Assembly (NCBI GenBank): GCA_018398765.1
Contig: JAHBMJ010002020.1
Span: forward strand, 42,687 to 106,686
Origin: Chromera velia
Lineage: Eukaryota; Sar; Chromeraceae
Direction: 5' to 3'
DNA length: 64,000 nucleotides
In this document: in pieces, positions 21,635 to 32,320 of the stretch
How the letters are laid out: every line of letters starts with the position of its first letter
How positions within the stretch are numbered: the stretch's first letter is position 1
Notes under the pieces: model-generated
Told to the model about the DNA's origin: nothing
The model's database searches: none
The model's input: the letters and a program-made list of their open reading frames with translations, nothing else
Program-made: the position numbers and the translations under genes

Positions 21635-23080
21635 TGTGTATGTGTGTCTGTGTGCGTGTGTGTGGGTGTGTGTCTGTGTGCGTGTGTGTGGGTGTGTGTC
21701 TGTGTGCGTGTGTGTATGTGTGTGTATGTATGTATGTATGTATGTATGTGTGTGGGTGGGTGGGTGTGAGTGTGGAGGAACGGGGACATCCGAACAGGGT
21801 GTGCATGCATGACTTGGGAGGCTCTGCAAAAGCATCCGTCAGGTGGGATGAGATGTCGCTGAGGAACATGATTATTCTTTCTGTCGGTGCGTTGCTTCCT
21901 TCTGCTCTTTCGGTCAGTGCTTGCTGCGGCTTTTTTGTTTGGTTTTTTTCTGGTCTTCGGCTGTATCTCTTCATCCTGTCCCCTTGCCATCTTGTCAGGT
22001 TTCGGGAGTTTGAGAGAGATGTGCTGGATAAGTGGACAGACTTTGGAGTCTGGAATGCAGGTAAGGCGTTGGGTGTCCTTTGGCTTCGTGGATTTTGCCT
22101 TTTTTTTTTTGTTGCTTCTATTATACTTTTGGGAGACCTTTTTTGCTTGCTTGCCTGCCAAAAGTGAGGATTTTGCCGGTGAAGTCATTCGGAAAGAATT
22201 TTCAATCGCTCCAAAAACCAGTTTTCTTGTCCATTTTTACGCTTCAAAGCTTAAGCCTTGCATCGTCTCCAATGGAATTCTCCTGCTCAGGAAAAGAAGG
22301 GCGACATTTTTTGCGGAGTCTCTCGGAAAAGAACAGAAATAAGGTGAGTGGGGATCGGATTGAGTGGTCGAACAATACTGTTTCCTTTCTCTCGAACTTT
22401 TTGGATGATTTTGAACAAGCAGAAACTCAAAGCCGATCTGCTCTAACTGAAGCGACCCTGTGAGCGTCACCTTTTTACAGCCGCAAGGTGAGCTGGCTTC
22501 CCTTCTCTTGCCCCAAAGACACCTCAGGTTTTCTTTTCTTGCACATTTCTTCTGGTTGAGGCTTTGTTTGTTTGTCTGTTCAATGTTGGATCGTTCGAAG
22601 GTTCGGTGTTTCTACGACGTGGACAAGAAGAAGGTGGAGGGCATGAAGTTCTACGTCGACTCTCAAGATCCCCTAAAGAGAAAAGTGCCCATCAAACACT
22701 GGACAGAAGCGAAACCGAAATTCGTCACGTGTGTCAAGTACATGATCACAGGTCAGTTACGAGGTTGTTGAGAGGGATTTCGATCCGTTAGGCAGCTCCT
22801 CTTCAGTCCTATCCCCCCGGTTCTTCTCTGGTCCCTCATGTGTTTTTTTTTCTCTCTCGTGAGATCCTATTTTGCTGTGTTTTTATAGATTCTCTTGAGG
22901 ACGCACCTCTTCTCTGTCGTCACTCTTCCCTTCGCACCTTGCGGTGGCTTCCGCTAAACTCCCAGCGCAAGTTTTTCTTGTGTTTGCTCTTCTACCCTCC
23001 TTTTCGCAGGAGGAACATTTGAGGAGTATTTGGCCTCTCTGAACCTAAAAGAAGGTATAGATTTCTTCTATTTCAGTTGA
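18310..23080 (+). CDS. Family-2 glycosyltransferase, B3GNTL1/QTGAL-like (queuosine-tRNA galactosyltransferase), 12 exons
   Basis: Exons: 18310-18715, 19054-19224, 19630-19706, 19806-19853, 20092-20180, 20544-20599, 20897-21138, 21456-21529, 21999-22060, 22291-22343, 22601-22751, 23010-23080. Together they total exactly 500 codons with every phase consistent. The product shows a GT-A fold: [14 protein letters not shown] near residue 26, DDAS at 114-117, and DADD (metal/UDP-binding DXD) at 205-208. PTWF is at 286-289, PEDLLFLY at 342-349, then FGVWNAG, a second domain with CFYDVD, and the terminal [16 protein letters not shown]. This order matches animal B3GNTL1 end to end. B3GNTL1 is reported as QTGAL, which galactosylates queuosine in cytosolic tRNA-Tyr. 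A Glu/Ser-rich insertion of about 60 residues splits the first motif pair, and a Ser7 run precedes PED. B3GNTL1 was earlier named as a beta-1,3-GlcNAc transferase; exact sugar and tRNA here are inferred. Confidence 0.9.
21576..21770. repeat. Intronic CT and GT microsatellite
   Basis: A (CT)n run followed by a (GT)n run with interspersed GTAT and GTGGG variants, inside the intron between exons 8 and 9 of the glycosyltransferase gene. It generates long Val-Cys frames that are not genes. Confidence 0.95.
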
Positions 23081-24140
23081 TAAAGAAAACGAAAGACGGC
23101 GGCTAATCATAAAACCAACGCGCATACAATGACCAGTTCTAGTCAGATTGACCACGAACTGGAACTATCAACTCAGGCTGCTTCTCATGATTTGATGTGT
23201 ACAATGACACTTGTATAACACTAGGTATAACAGTTTGCGATATTAGACTATATATTAAATATCGATGATAACTAAAGATGGAAAATCTAGATAGCAACTA
23301 TATAGAGAGAACTGTTCTTGGTCGGATTTTAAAAATTAGTACTCGACTTGTGAGTGAAGTTTCACAATAACTTTGAACTTTCACTTTCTGATCGACTTTC
23401 AACTTTGAAGTTCAAAATTTTAAATTCTATAGTTCGATTCTGTTCGAATGCAATTCAATGCATAACTAATTTTTAAGACCTGAATTTATTTGAATAAATT
23501 TAATTCAAACGTCCTAGAATTCGTCTAAATTTATACTTCACTGGCACCGTGACTGTTTGAATTTTAGTAATAATATAACACATAAATTCATATAAATTCA
23601 CCCAAATAATGGGCCAAATTCATTTTTAAATGTAGTTTTAAATTCCTAGTAGGTAAATTTACCGAGCTAGTTTCATGAAGTTTTCTTTAGGTATTTGCTA
23701 GGTATCTGAAAATAAAACTATGAGGATAAAAATTCTAGTAAAAATTTTAGTAAAGTGAATCACCCTAACGCAGCAGCTAACAAATTTTTTTTCGTTACGG
23801 TCTGCGGTAGATCAACTCGGATCTAGGTAGATGAAAACCAGACCTAGACCTGGATTACTCACCTAGTTAGCACCTCTAAGCAACTCTAAGTCATGCAGCC
23901 ACCTACACCTACCTCACTTGACATCGATCTAGCTTGATAAACTAAACCTATAATCACTTATAATCTATTTTCTACAAATATTTTTTCGAAAACTCAACGT
24001 TGCGTCGTTGTCTTACTACAAAGAAAAAATATCGCCATGAAGTGCATTAAATATCTTCCTCTTTCTCGTTCCGACCTCTGCGTGACGCACGGTCGGCAGA
24101 CCTCCTTGTAAGGCGTGATTGGCTCCCGATCCCCCTCTCC
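23081..24140. other. AT-rich intergenic DNA
   Basis: No gene seen. Around 23390-23500 there is local self-complementarity of AACTTTGAA/TTCAAA-type words. CTAG is frequent. No terminal repeats or target duplications could be defined. Confidence 0.5.
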
Positions 24141-24167
24141 CTCTACCCCCTCTCGTCTGTCCGGCAG

Positions 24168-24329
24168 AGATTAAATTTTGCAGAATACCTCCGTGAGATG
24201 CTAAGGGCTGATTGGGAAGAGGGGGAATTCATCAAGGCGTCCATGAGCAAACATCGCCACAGAGGCAGCCGGCTTCCTCTCGCCCACCCACTCTTCCACG
24301 CATACCCCCCCCATCCCATGCTCTCCTGA
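24168..24329 (+). other. Orphan exon-like segment of unknown origin
   Basis: After a strong pyrimidine tract and a CGGCAG acceptor at about 24162-24167, a frame reads RLNFAEYLREMLRADWEEGE, continues FIKASMSKHRHRGSRLPLAH, and stops at TGA 24327-24329. Amino-acid usage looks protein-like and differs from the simple-repeat frames nearby. No upstream donor exon was found in the AT-rich DNA before it, and no family is recognised. It may be a terminal exon of an undetected gene or a gene fragment. Confidence 0.3.
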
Positions 24330-25475
24330 TAGGGAGATCTCGGTGCTGTCGGGAAGAGTGTACTGCTTTCGAATTCGGCCGAGTTCTGGCAGTGTTTCAT
24401 GGCTGCGCATATGAAGAGAAAAAGAAAAACGAACCTTGAGTCACAATACAAAAGGCGAGGGCCTCTACGGATTTTGTTCTTTTTATGGTTTCTCCTTCTG
24501 GGTGAAGGCAACAGATCAGAAACATAACTTTCTTTGTCAGAGAAAAGGCAGCAGGAGTAGACAGGGGACACTCGACCCTTGGCGTTCACATGACAATTCA
24601 GGACATTCAACTCAACCAGCAAGGCGGAGACAACCATTCGGAAAGAAAACTCAAGAAAAAGCCTTCTTGCTGCTCGTTATTGCTTTGTGTTCCTCTTTTC
24701 TGGTCTTTTTCTTTTTCTTGACGACCTTCCTCAAATTCTTATGCAACGAATTAACGTAAGCGTCTCCTTGATGTCTCTGCAACTTTTCTTTCTGACATTG
24801 ATGTGAGTGCATATCATGCAACCAAGAAGGGGAAAAAAGGAAGAGTTTCATATTCTTGGCGAATCATGCTCTGGCATCAGAAGCATGGTGAGATACATAT
24901 TCAGAAACGACGTACCCAAAAAATGTATGGGGTCCTGCAGCGGCCGGGCAAAGGAAGCATTACGGGATAAATCTGAGAGCGAGCTAGAAATCTTTCTCCT
25001 CAAGACTATCTTGCAAGCTCACCTGCAAGCAAATTTCATGTATGAGCAAGTTGACATAATTCCTCCCTTCTCCTCTGTCGCACGGGAAAACGATCGGCAC
25101 GGGCGCCCTCAATTTTCCCCCTCTTTGTTCATGCGCACGGGGCCTTGCGGTCTAGCTTCTTTCCGCAGAAAAAAGAAGGAAACCTGTTCCTGAATGAAAG
25201 AAAACAGGTCGGCAGAGAGACAAGGGTGGCAGGAAGTGTAGATGCAGGGGTGTGCAGGAAGGTGAAAAGCTGGATTCAGAGAAAAAAGAACAGTCAGAGA
25301 AGAGACGTGTGCCTGTCTGTATACAAGGGGTGACATTTTTAGACTACAGCGGGATCTAGGATAAATCTCTCATCATCTTTAGTTTCGTGGGTCATTTCGT
25401 TTATTTTCCTTTCAGGAGAAAATTGTTTGGAACGTAGCATTTAATTCTCTGAAAACTTTTGAAAGCAAGTATCGC
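24330..25475. other. Intergenic, nothing recognised
   Basis: Mixed low-complexity DNA (GAAAG, TTCTTT words) with only short frames and no exon-like structure that could be linked. Confidence 0.4.
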
Positions 25476-25477
25476 CG

Positions 25478-28400
25478 ATCGGAAAAAAAAATAAGGAATA
25501 AGGGTGCAGGATCAAAAGATCAAAAGACAGAGACAATACAGAGAATGCGTGGGTGAAGAGTCAATTAGTTTGTTCTGAAAGAAAAAAAGAAAGGACCATG
25601 AATGTAAAAGAAAGATCTGCTTCATCCATCCTCACTTACCCTCTTCCTCAAGGAAGCACAGCTGTACCTGCGTTCTTTTGGAGTCACTGAAGCGTTTGTG
25701 CCTGCATACACGTGAAGAGGAAAGGAGGTTATGACGGGCAGCACTTTGTATGCTTCTTCTTCTTCTTTTTCTTGAGGGGCGGCATCACTGGTTGACTGAT
25801 ATGGTCAGCTAATCAAAGAGACAGAAATGTGGAGCTGAAGCGAGTGAGACAAAAACAAAAAAGAGAGCCAAACAGAATAAAAAGAAAGAAACAGAAAGAC
25901 TGATGTAAGAAGAAGATCAAGCAAGGGCGCCTGCAGGACGCATGCGAAGTTCGAGACCGGAGCAAGCGTCCCACGACCCGACCGACCTGCAACGGTCAAA
26001 CGCTGCCTTCAATTGCACAGTAAACCCCCCGCTTAGCAAACCAGCTGCAGCAAGGCCCGAATCGTGACGGTTGGTGCCACTCAATAAACTCCGAAAGTCT
26101 ACTGCACACAGACGCATTGCAATTATGGAGCGGCAGGCCCCCACACGCCAAGCTCGGCTCGCAAGGCACCCCCCGTCTGCATCCCCCCCTCCCCTTGTTA
26201 ACATGAAGGAAGAACGGCATCCTCAAAGATTCTTTGCCTGGCAACAAATCCAGACGAGACACCCTCTATACGTTAGTTGTGCAGACCTCTCCGTTAGTTA
26301 TATTCAGGGATAAGAGCCAGCCTGCCATGAAGAGACTGAGACCCTGCAAGGCAGGAGTCTCTCTCAACGTTCGACACCTCAGGGGACCGCGAGAACGCCC
26401 AGTCGACGGAGAAGCTTGCGCCCCTCCGCCCGATGGCCTGCGCCTGTCGCCAGCGGTTGCTATTTCTGGCACATCTGTTGACTTTACGAGGATTCATGGT
26501 CATCCAACCACAAACGCCCCTCTCAGTGGGAGGCTCTTTGTCCCGCTATCTATCTACACAGTCTACATAGACGGATATAGCTAGCTGCTTTGCCGGACGA
26601 GAGAGATGACTAGGAAAAGCAAGACCAAATTGACCAGAGAAAAATAAAAGGCGGGATCCGTACTAACTGACTCAGAGGTACAAGAAGCCCACACACATAT
26701 ACACCCATACTTCTACTCACCCATGCATATACCAAGAGGAAGAGTATCCCGTATTAGCTCCTCTCTAAATCCGCAGTCTCCACAGGGAACTCAAAAGACC
26801 GTGAGGATCAGTCTCTGAGTGAACACGCCCGTGCAAAGCAGCATACAGCCTGAACCATACTTTTGTCGGCACCTCCAGAGGCTGTGTCATGCTCTGTGCG
26901 GCTGCAGAGATGCGCACGAAGACGGAAAGGAGGAACTCGGATATTTATGCATCACTCGACACGTGGGGCCACTCTCTCACTTCGAACTGACCCTAAAATA
27001 TGCAAAGGACTTTCTGACGCCAGCTTCTGGGAGAGGCCACCAAGACAACCTAGCTGTCGCAAAGTGGTAGGGAGGAAGCATCCCGGTCGGAGAAGATTAC
27101 AAGGAATAAGGGCGCGGGATCAAAAGATCAAAAGACGGGATAACACAGAGAATGCGTGGGTGAAGAGTCAATAAGTTTGTTCTGAAAGAAAAAAAGAAAG
27201 GACCATGAATGTAAAAGAAAGATCTGCTCCATCCATCCTCACTCACCCTCTTCCTCAAGGAAGCACAGCTGTACTTGCGTTCCTTTGGAGTCACTGAAGC
27301 GTTTGTGCCTGCATACACGTGAATAGAAAAGGAGGTTGTGACAGGCAGCATTTCGTATGCTTCTTCTTCTTCTTCTTCTTGAGGGGCGGCATCACTGGTT
27401 GACTGATATGGCCAGCTAATTGAAGAGACAGAAATGTGGAGCTGAAGCGAGTGAGACAAAAACAAAAAAGAGAGCCAAACAGAATAAAAAGAAAGAAACA
27501 GAAAGACTGATGTGAGAAGAAGATCAAGCAAGGGCGCCTGCAGGACGCATGCGAAGTTCGAGACCAGAGCAAGCGTCCCACGACCCGACCGACCTGCAAC
27601 GGTCAAACGCTGCCTTCAATTGCACAGTGAACCCCCCGCTTAGCAAACCAGCTGCAGCAAGGCCCGAATCGTGATGGTTGGTGCCACTCAATAAACTCCG
27701 AAAGTCTACTGCACACAGACGTATTGCAATTATGGAGCGGCAGGCCCCCACACGCCAAGCTCGGCTCGCAAGGCACCCCCCGTCTGCATCCCCCCCTCCC
27801 CTTGTTAACATGAAGGAAGAACGGCATCCTTAAAGATTCCTTGCCTGGCAACAAATCCAGACGAGACACCCTCTGTACGTTAGTTGTACAGACCTCTCCG
27901 TTAGTCATATTCAGGAACGAGAGCCAGCCTGCCATGAAGAGACTGAGACCCTGCAAGGCAGGAGTCTCTCTCAATGTTCGACACCTCAGGGGACCGCGAG
28001 AATGCCCAGTCGACGGAGAAGCTTGCGCCCCTCCGCCCGACGGCCCACGCCTGTCGCCAGTGGTTGCTATTTCTGGCATATCTGTTGACTTTACGAGGAT
28101 TCATGGTCATCCAACCACAAACGCCCCTCTCGGTGGGAGGCTCTTCGTCCCGCTGTCTATCTACACAGTCTGCATAGACGGATAGCTAGCTGCTTTGCCG
28201 GACGAGAGAGATGACTAGGAAAAGCAAGACCAAATTAACCGGAGAAAAATAAAAGGCGGGATCCGTACCAACTGACTCAGAGGTACAAGAAGCCCGCGCA
28301 CATATACACCCATACCTCTATTCACCCACACATACACCGAGAGGAAGAGTATCCCGTATTAGCTCCTCTCTAAATTCACAGTCTCCACAGGGAACTCAAA

Positions 28401-28680
28401 AGACCGTGAGGATCAGTCTCTGAGTGAACACGCCCGTGTAGAGCAGCATGTAGCCTGAACCATACTTTCGTCAGCACCTCCAGAGGCTGTGTCATGCTCT
28501 GTGTGGCTGCAGAGATGCGTACGAAGACGGAAAGGAGGAACTCGGATATTTATGCATCATTCGACACGTGGGGCCACTATCTCACTTCGAACTGACCCCG
28601 AAGTTTGAAACAGGACTTTCTGACTCGAACTTCCCGGAGAGGCCGCCCCAAGAGAATCTAGCTATTGTAAAGTGGTCGGC
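25478..28680. repeat. 1.6-kb tandem direct duplication (two copies)
   Basis: Copy 1 runs from about 25478 to 27085 and copy 2 from about 27086 to 28680, with an offset of about 1607-1608 bases. The copies align along their whole length with scattered substitutions and very few indels. They share landmarks such as GGAATAAGGG at 25494 and 27101, AAAGTGGT at 27061 and 28669, and an internal TTC/GAA triplet run whose copy number differs. There is no internal region between them and no TG...CA ends, so a pair of LTRs is unlikely. Both copies carry the same minus-strand exon-like frame, described separately. Confidence 0.85.
27241..27417 (-). other. Exon-like frame conserved in both copies of the tandem duplication
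   Basis: On the minus strand an acceptor-like GGCCATATCAG is followed by a frame beginning STSDAAPQEEEEEEAYEMLP, then THAT ends KERKYSCASLRKR at a GTGAGT donor. The equivalent in copy 1 lies at about 25637-25800 with a GTAAGT donor, and reads the same apart from a few substitutions and a shorter Glu run. A longer cysteine-containing minus-strand frame lies upstream (27603-28079), and copy 1 has a stop in it. No family recognised. The exon assignment rests on splice-like ends and conservation between copies only. Confidence 0.3.
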
Positions 28681-28689
28681 GAGTTTCTC

Positions 28690-29707
28690 CAGAGAAAGAG
28701 CAAACGCGCAAGGCGAAGGCACACGGAGAGACCGAAAGCCAAGTATTCAAACCGCCAATCGAAGTCGGAGGGAGACAACCAGATACCGGAGGTACACGTG
28801 ACACAAAGAATAACACCCTCAAGAATTAGCCACGAGGTGACAAACCGGGAAAGGAGGTGAGATGGGCGAAGACACTGGGTGGCTGTAGAAATTTGCCGGA
28901 AACCTTTGTGCAGAATATATACAAATGATGGAGGCTCCATCTATTAATACGGACCCTGCAGTCTTCTCAGATCTCCTCCAACATCTCTCATCGAATTTAA
29001 TGATCTTCCCTCCTTCAACTGATCGATCTCATTGAGCTAACTCTGACTGCGCCTCACGCTGGAGCAGTGCAACCCTCACCAGCACCCTTAGGAGAGCAAA
29101 GAGGCCCACTTTTCTTGGCCTCAGTCTTATCAGTCTTCCCCTGCGAGTCACATGCATGCGCAGCACATGCACCCGCGCGCCGCCGCGCCATTGTGCAGCT
29201 TGCTTTTCAACAAAAGTATAGCACAAGATTCAACGGGGCGCTTGGCAGGGCCGGACAGATGCATAGTCCCGAATTTTATTAATATTATATATAAAAGCAT
29301 TATCATTTCGCGCGGACGGCGCGCGGTGGCGCTGCGGCGCCCCGGCCGCGGCCGCGATGCATGATCGAAAATGCATGAATGACTGACCTACATAGCACTG
29401 AACTACCATGGAGCATCCATGCATGCGCAAGAAAGGCAACTCATGCATAAGATTGAGATTTACGGCTGCACGTGGGAAGGAGGCGCAGATAGGCATCTCG
29501 TAGAATCGCTCAAGAGATCGTGATACTCGTTGAGAGGCCAGGTCTTACCAGAGGACAGAACTGGCTGAGTCTTCAGTCTGAAGAAGAAGAACGGAGGGAC
29601 ACACAAAAAGCCTCAACGACACAAACAGCGTGACCAATCTGAGGACTCAGCGAACTGAAGAGTAGTCCATCCTTCACGGCAGATCGAATCATTCAGCAGC
29701 TACAACG
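28690..29707. promoter_or_regulatory. 5' region of the MGGLCC gene, with CG-rich islands
   Basis: Upstream of the ATG at 29708 there are two CG-rich patches: about 29168-29190 (CCCGCGCGCCGCCGCGCC) and about 29307-29360 (GCGCGG, CGGCGCGCGG, GGCCGCGGCCGCG). Between and around them are CATGCATGCG words at 29152 and 29420, all within otherwise ordinary DNA. The composition and spacing resemble islands upstream of three other genes in this window. Regulatory function is inferred. Confidence 0.35.
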
Positions 29708-30360
29708 ATGGGAGGCCTTTGTTGCGCCCCGACGGAGAAGGATGCGACTGCGATTGCCGTCTACGGGATGAACTGCTGCTCCACCAAGGCCAAGATGGCG
29801 TGCGACGAGGCCCGCACGAATAAAGGCTGGGGAAAGGATACTGAGGTCAGAGCGGGTCAGAGCTTAAGGAGATAGGGCGAGAAGGAAGACATGATGCATC
29901 AGGGAAACGGATTGACTTGTGCTGCAGTTGTGTATGAGAGCGTTGCAGGGATATCAGCTCAAAGCTAGGCTCAAAGAGGCAACCCAGCATGATCGAGCAG
30001 CTGCTTAATTGTTTCTTTCTGGTTCTTGCAATCTGTGTGCAGGTCAGGGCTGTGTTCGAGAAGACATGGATGAAGGAGGCCTGTGGGATCATTGACAAAG
30101 AATGTCAAAAGGAGTGTAAATGCCTAGGAGGGGGGACCCCTCATCAAAAGCACTGCCAAACAACACTCGAGCAGGACGGATGGTCGGACCGAGCGAACGG
30201 ATTCCTCGAGCCGAAGGGCTTCCGTGTGAGGCCCAAGACCTACACGACCTACAACCAGTACGGAGCCCCCACGTACCACTTCCAGCTGATCATATACAGC
30301 GTCCATGAGCCTCTTCTCGAGGAGAGAGAGGGAGCGGCGGTGATTCCCAGCCCGAACTAA
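29708..30360 (+). CDS. Small Cys-rich protein with MGGLCC N-terminus, two exons
   Basis: Exon 1 is 29708-29845 and exon 2 is 30043-30360. The intron is GT-AG (GTCAGA donor, TGTGCAG acceptor) in phase 0, giving 151 residues. The protein begins MGGLCCAPTEKDAT. Gly2 followed by Cys5-Cys6 is the classic arrangement for N-myristoylation plus palmitoylation, as in apicomplexan inner-membrane-complex ISP proteins, so a location at the plasma membrane or alveolar sacs is plausible. Further cysteines occur at NCC, MAC, EAC, and a cluster ECQKECKC near residue 66. The second half (FRVRPKTYTTYNQYGAPTYH) is Tyr/Thr-rich and looks globular. No family recognised. Both acceptor and donor sides share GTCAG, so the splice register is well anchored only by frame. 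The isolated position gives no functional hint. Confidence 0.6.
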
Positions 30361-32320
30361 AACTTACCGATAGATCGGCATGCAGATTCGGTACGTGACT
30401 TCGAACTTCGGATCCACGGCCTGAAGGAAATTCAAGTTTCGACTTGTGCTCGCGCGCATGCCACGCGGATTCCTCTCTGCATGGATCTGCGGGCCAGTGC
30501 AGCACCTTCCCTCCCTGTCATTCAGTGTCACACTGCATGGGCCCTTACCGAGGCGATTGTGCTCAGGCTGGCTAAGCTGACGTCGTGTATCGCCCGGACT
30601 TGTTTCAATTTGTTCATATTCGGGACGCTGGCGAGCCCATCTTCAGAACCGGTCTGATACAAGAAAGAAAAAAAAGAGAGGAAACAAAAAAAAAGAGGCG
30701 AGAGAAAAAGAGGGGCAAGAGATAGAGAGAGGAAAGAGCTGGAGTTCAGAAAGGAGGAGAGGAGAGAGAGCTAACACAACGTTCTAACTCTGAATCAGAT
30801 GTACTGTGGCTGTACGTACACTTGTGCAATTAATGCATGTTTCCATAGCGTGCTAGCTAGCATATGTATGTAGATGCTGGCACAACGTTTTAACTTTGAG
30901 TCTTTGATGTACCGTGGTTACACGTAGTATTATTTGTTAACTGTCAGTAAAAACTAGGAGGGCTTCGATCCACAGGCGGGAAAACTAAACTAATTAAAGG
31001 AAATGGCCTCGGACGTAAAATAATACTAAAATTTAATTATATATTTCAATGCCGAGAAAGGGGGGGAGAACTTCCGGCTAGCTCGGAGAGTCGGAGTCCA
31101 AAGAAAGTTATCACTCTGAGTGAGAGCTAGAGGCTGTAAGACTGCTGATTGCCTTTGAGGGGTTGCACAGTGAGAGTCGTTTGTGGACTTAATTAGTTAT
31201 GAAAAAATTTTAAACATCTATTTAAAAAACGTACTAGACTGCATGTGCAGAACCGCGTAGGTATTCAAATGAACATTAAATTCTAGATTAAATCCTAGAT
31301 TAAATCTTTATATTTGAATTAATTAACACAGCTAGAATAATACTGCAAAAAAAATGTATGACTATGTATAAAAAATATTATAGAGAATAATACTGCGTGG
31401 TTGGCCAGAGCCTAAGTGGTGGCTCACCAGTTTTAACCGCCTCAATTCAATTCGATCAATTCACTTGCATATTTTTATTTTTTATAATGATAACACCATA
31501 TTTCTTTTTCTTCTTCTTTTAATTACTTTTAATTAATAGACCACCTATAAAACAATACATTAAAAGATTTAGCTATCCATTAATTATGCTAAAATTTCAT
31601 TTTTTTCGGTTCAGAACATTCCACATATATATTATAATTTCTTTTTAAGTCTATGTTTTTTTTTTTTTTCAAAAAAGTTTCAAACTCCTTCAAAAATATT
31701 TGAAAATAGAGAGAAAATCAGGATTATTCAGAATGATTCATTGATTGCGTTAGACTGCGTGTCTAGTTGCGTGTATATTAATTGTATGCGACAAGACTGC
31801 TGAAAACAGTGTTTCAGAAGACCAATGCTATGCACGACGACAGCATAAAAGCACTGGCATACACATTTCTTTGCTTCTCCCCTTGCATACTAGACATACA
31901 CACTGGGTGCAAAGTTGCCAATGCATTGTGTGACTGCAAAGCCTTCAAATTTTATGGAGCCCAAGATTCCACTGCAAACCAATATTCCGGCATAGACCAC
32001 AAGTGATCTACGTACCATGTGACCCTCACGTGTAACTGTCCGACCATCATTCCGTGTCGCACTCCCGGAGAGTCTCCCCCCCACACCTAACTCGCATCTG
32101 TCTTTCAAACACATCCACACCGGGACCCCATCCCTCAGTTACACCCCCACCACGCAAAACGAAGTGAGAATATTAGAAAAACAGCGAAACAAGGAGGAGC
32201 ACACGCTGACACAAGAACGAAGAAATAGAAAGATTCTTTTCCCCATTCCGTACGCGACGGTCACAGCTGATTGTATAAGACAGAGCCAGTAGCGAGGGCA
32301 TCAGCAGCACGGCAATTCAA
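30361..32320. other. Intergenic, mostly AT-rich
   Basis: 30660-30770 is GA-rich low complexity. At about 30772-30818 and 30876-30925 there is an imperfect direct repeat (CACAACGTT...TAACT...GATGTAC). 30940-31780 is AT-rich without a gene. 31782-32006 has a 74-codon frame (MYATRLLKTVF...) with no supporting feature. 32010-32320 should include the 3' flank of the minus-strand MYND gene. Confidence 0.45.

Noticed and set aside
21600-21770. Long Val-Cys and His-Thr open frames
   Set aside because: They are translations of a GT/CA microsatellite inside an intron. The same applies to frames at 58200-58510.
25478-28680. Pair of LTRs of a retrotransposon
   Set aside because: The copies are directly adjacent with no internal region, no TG...CA ends and no polypurine tract.
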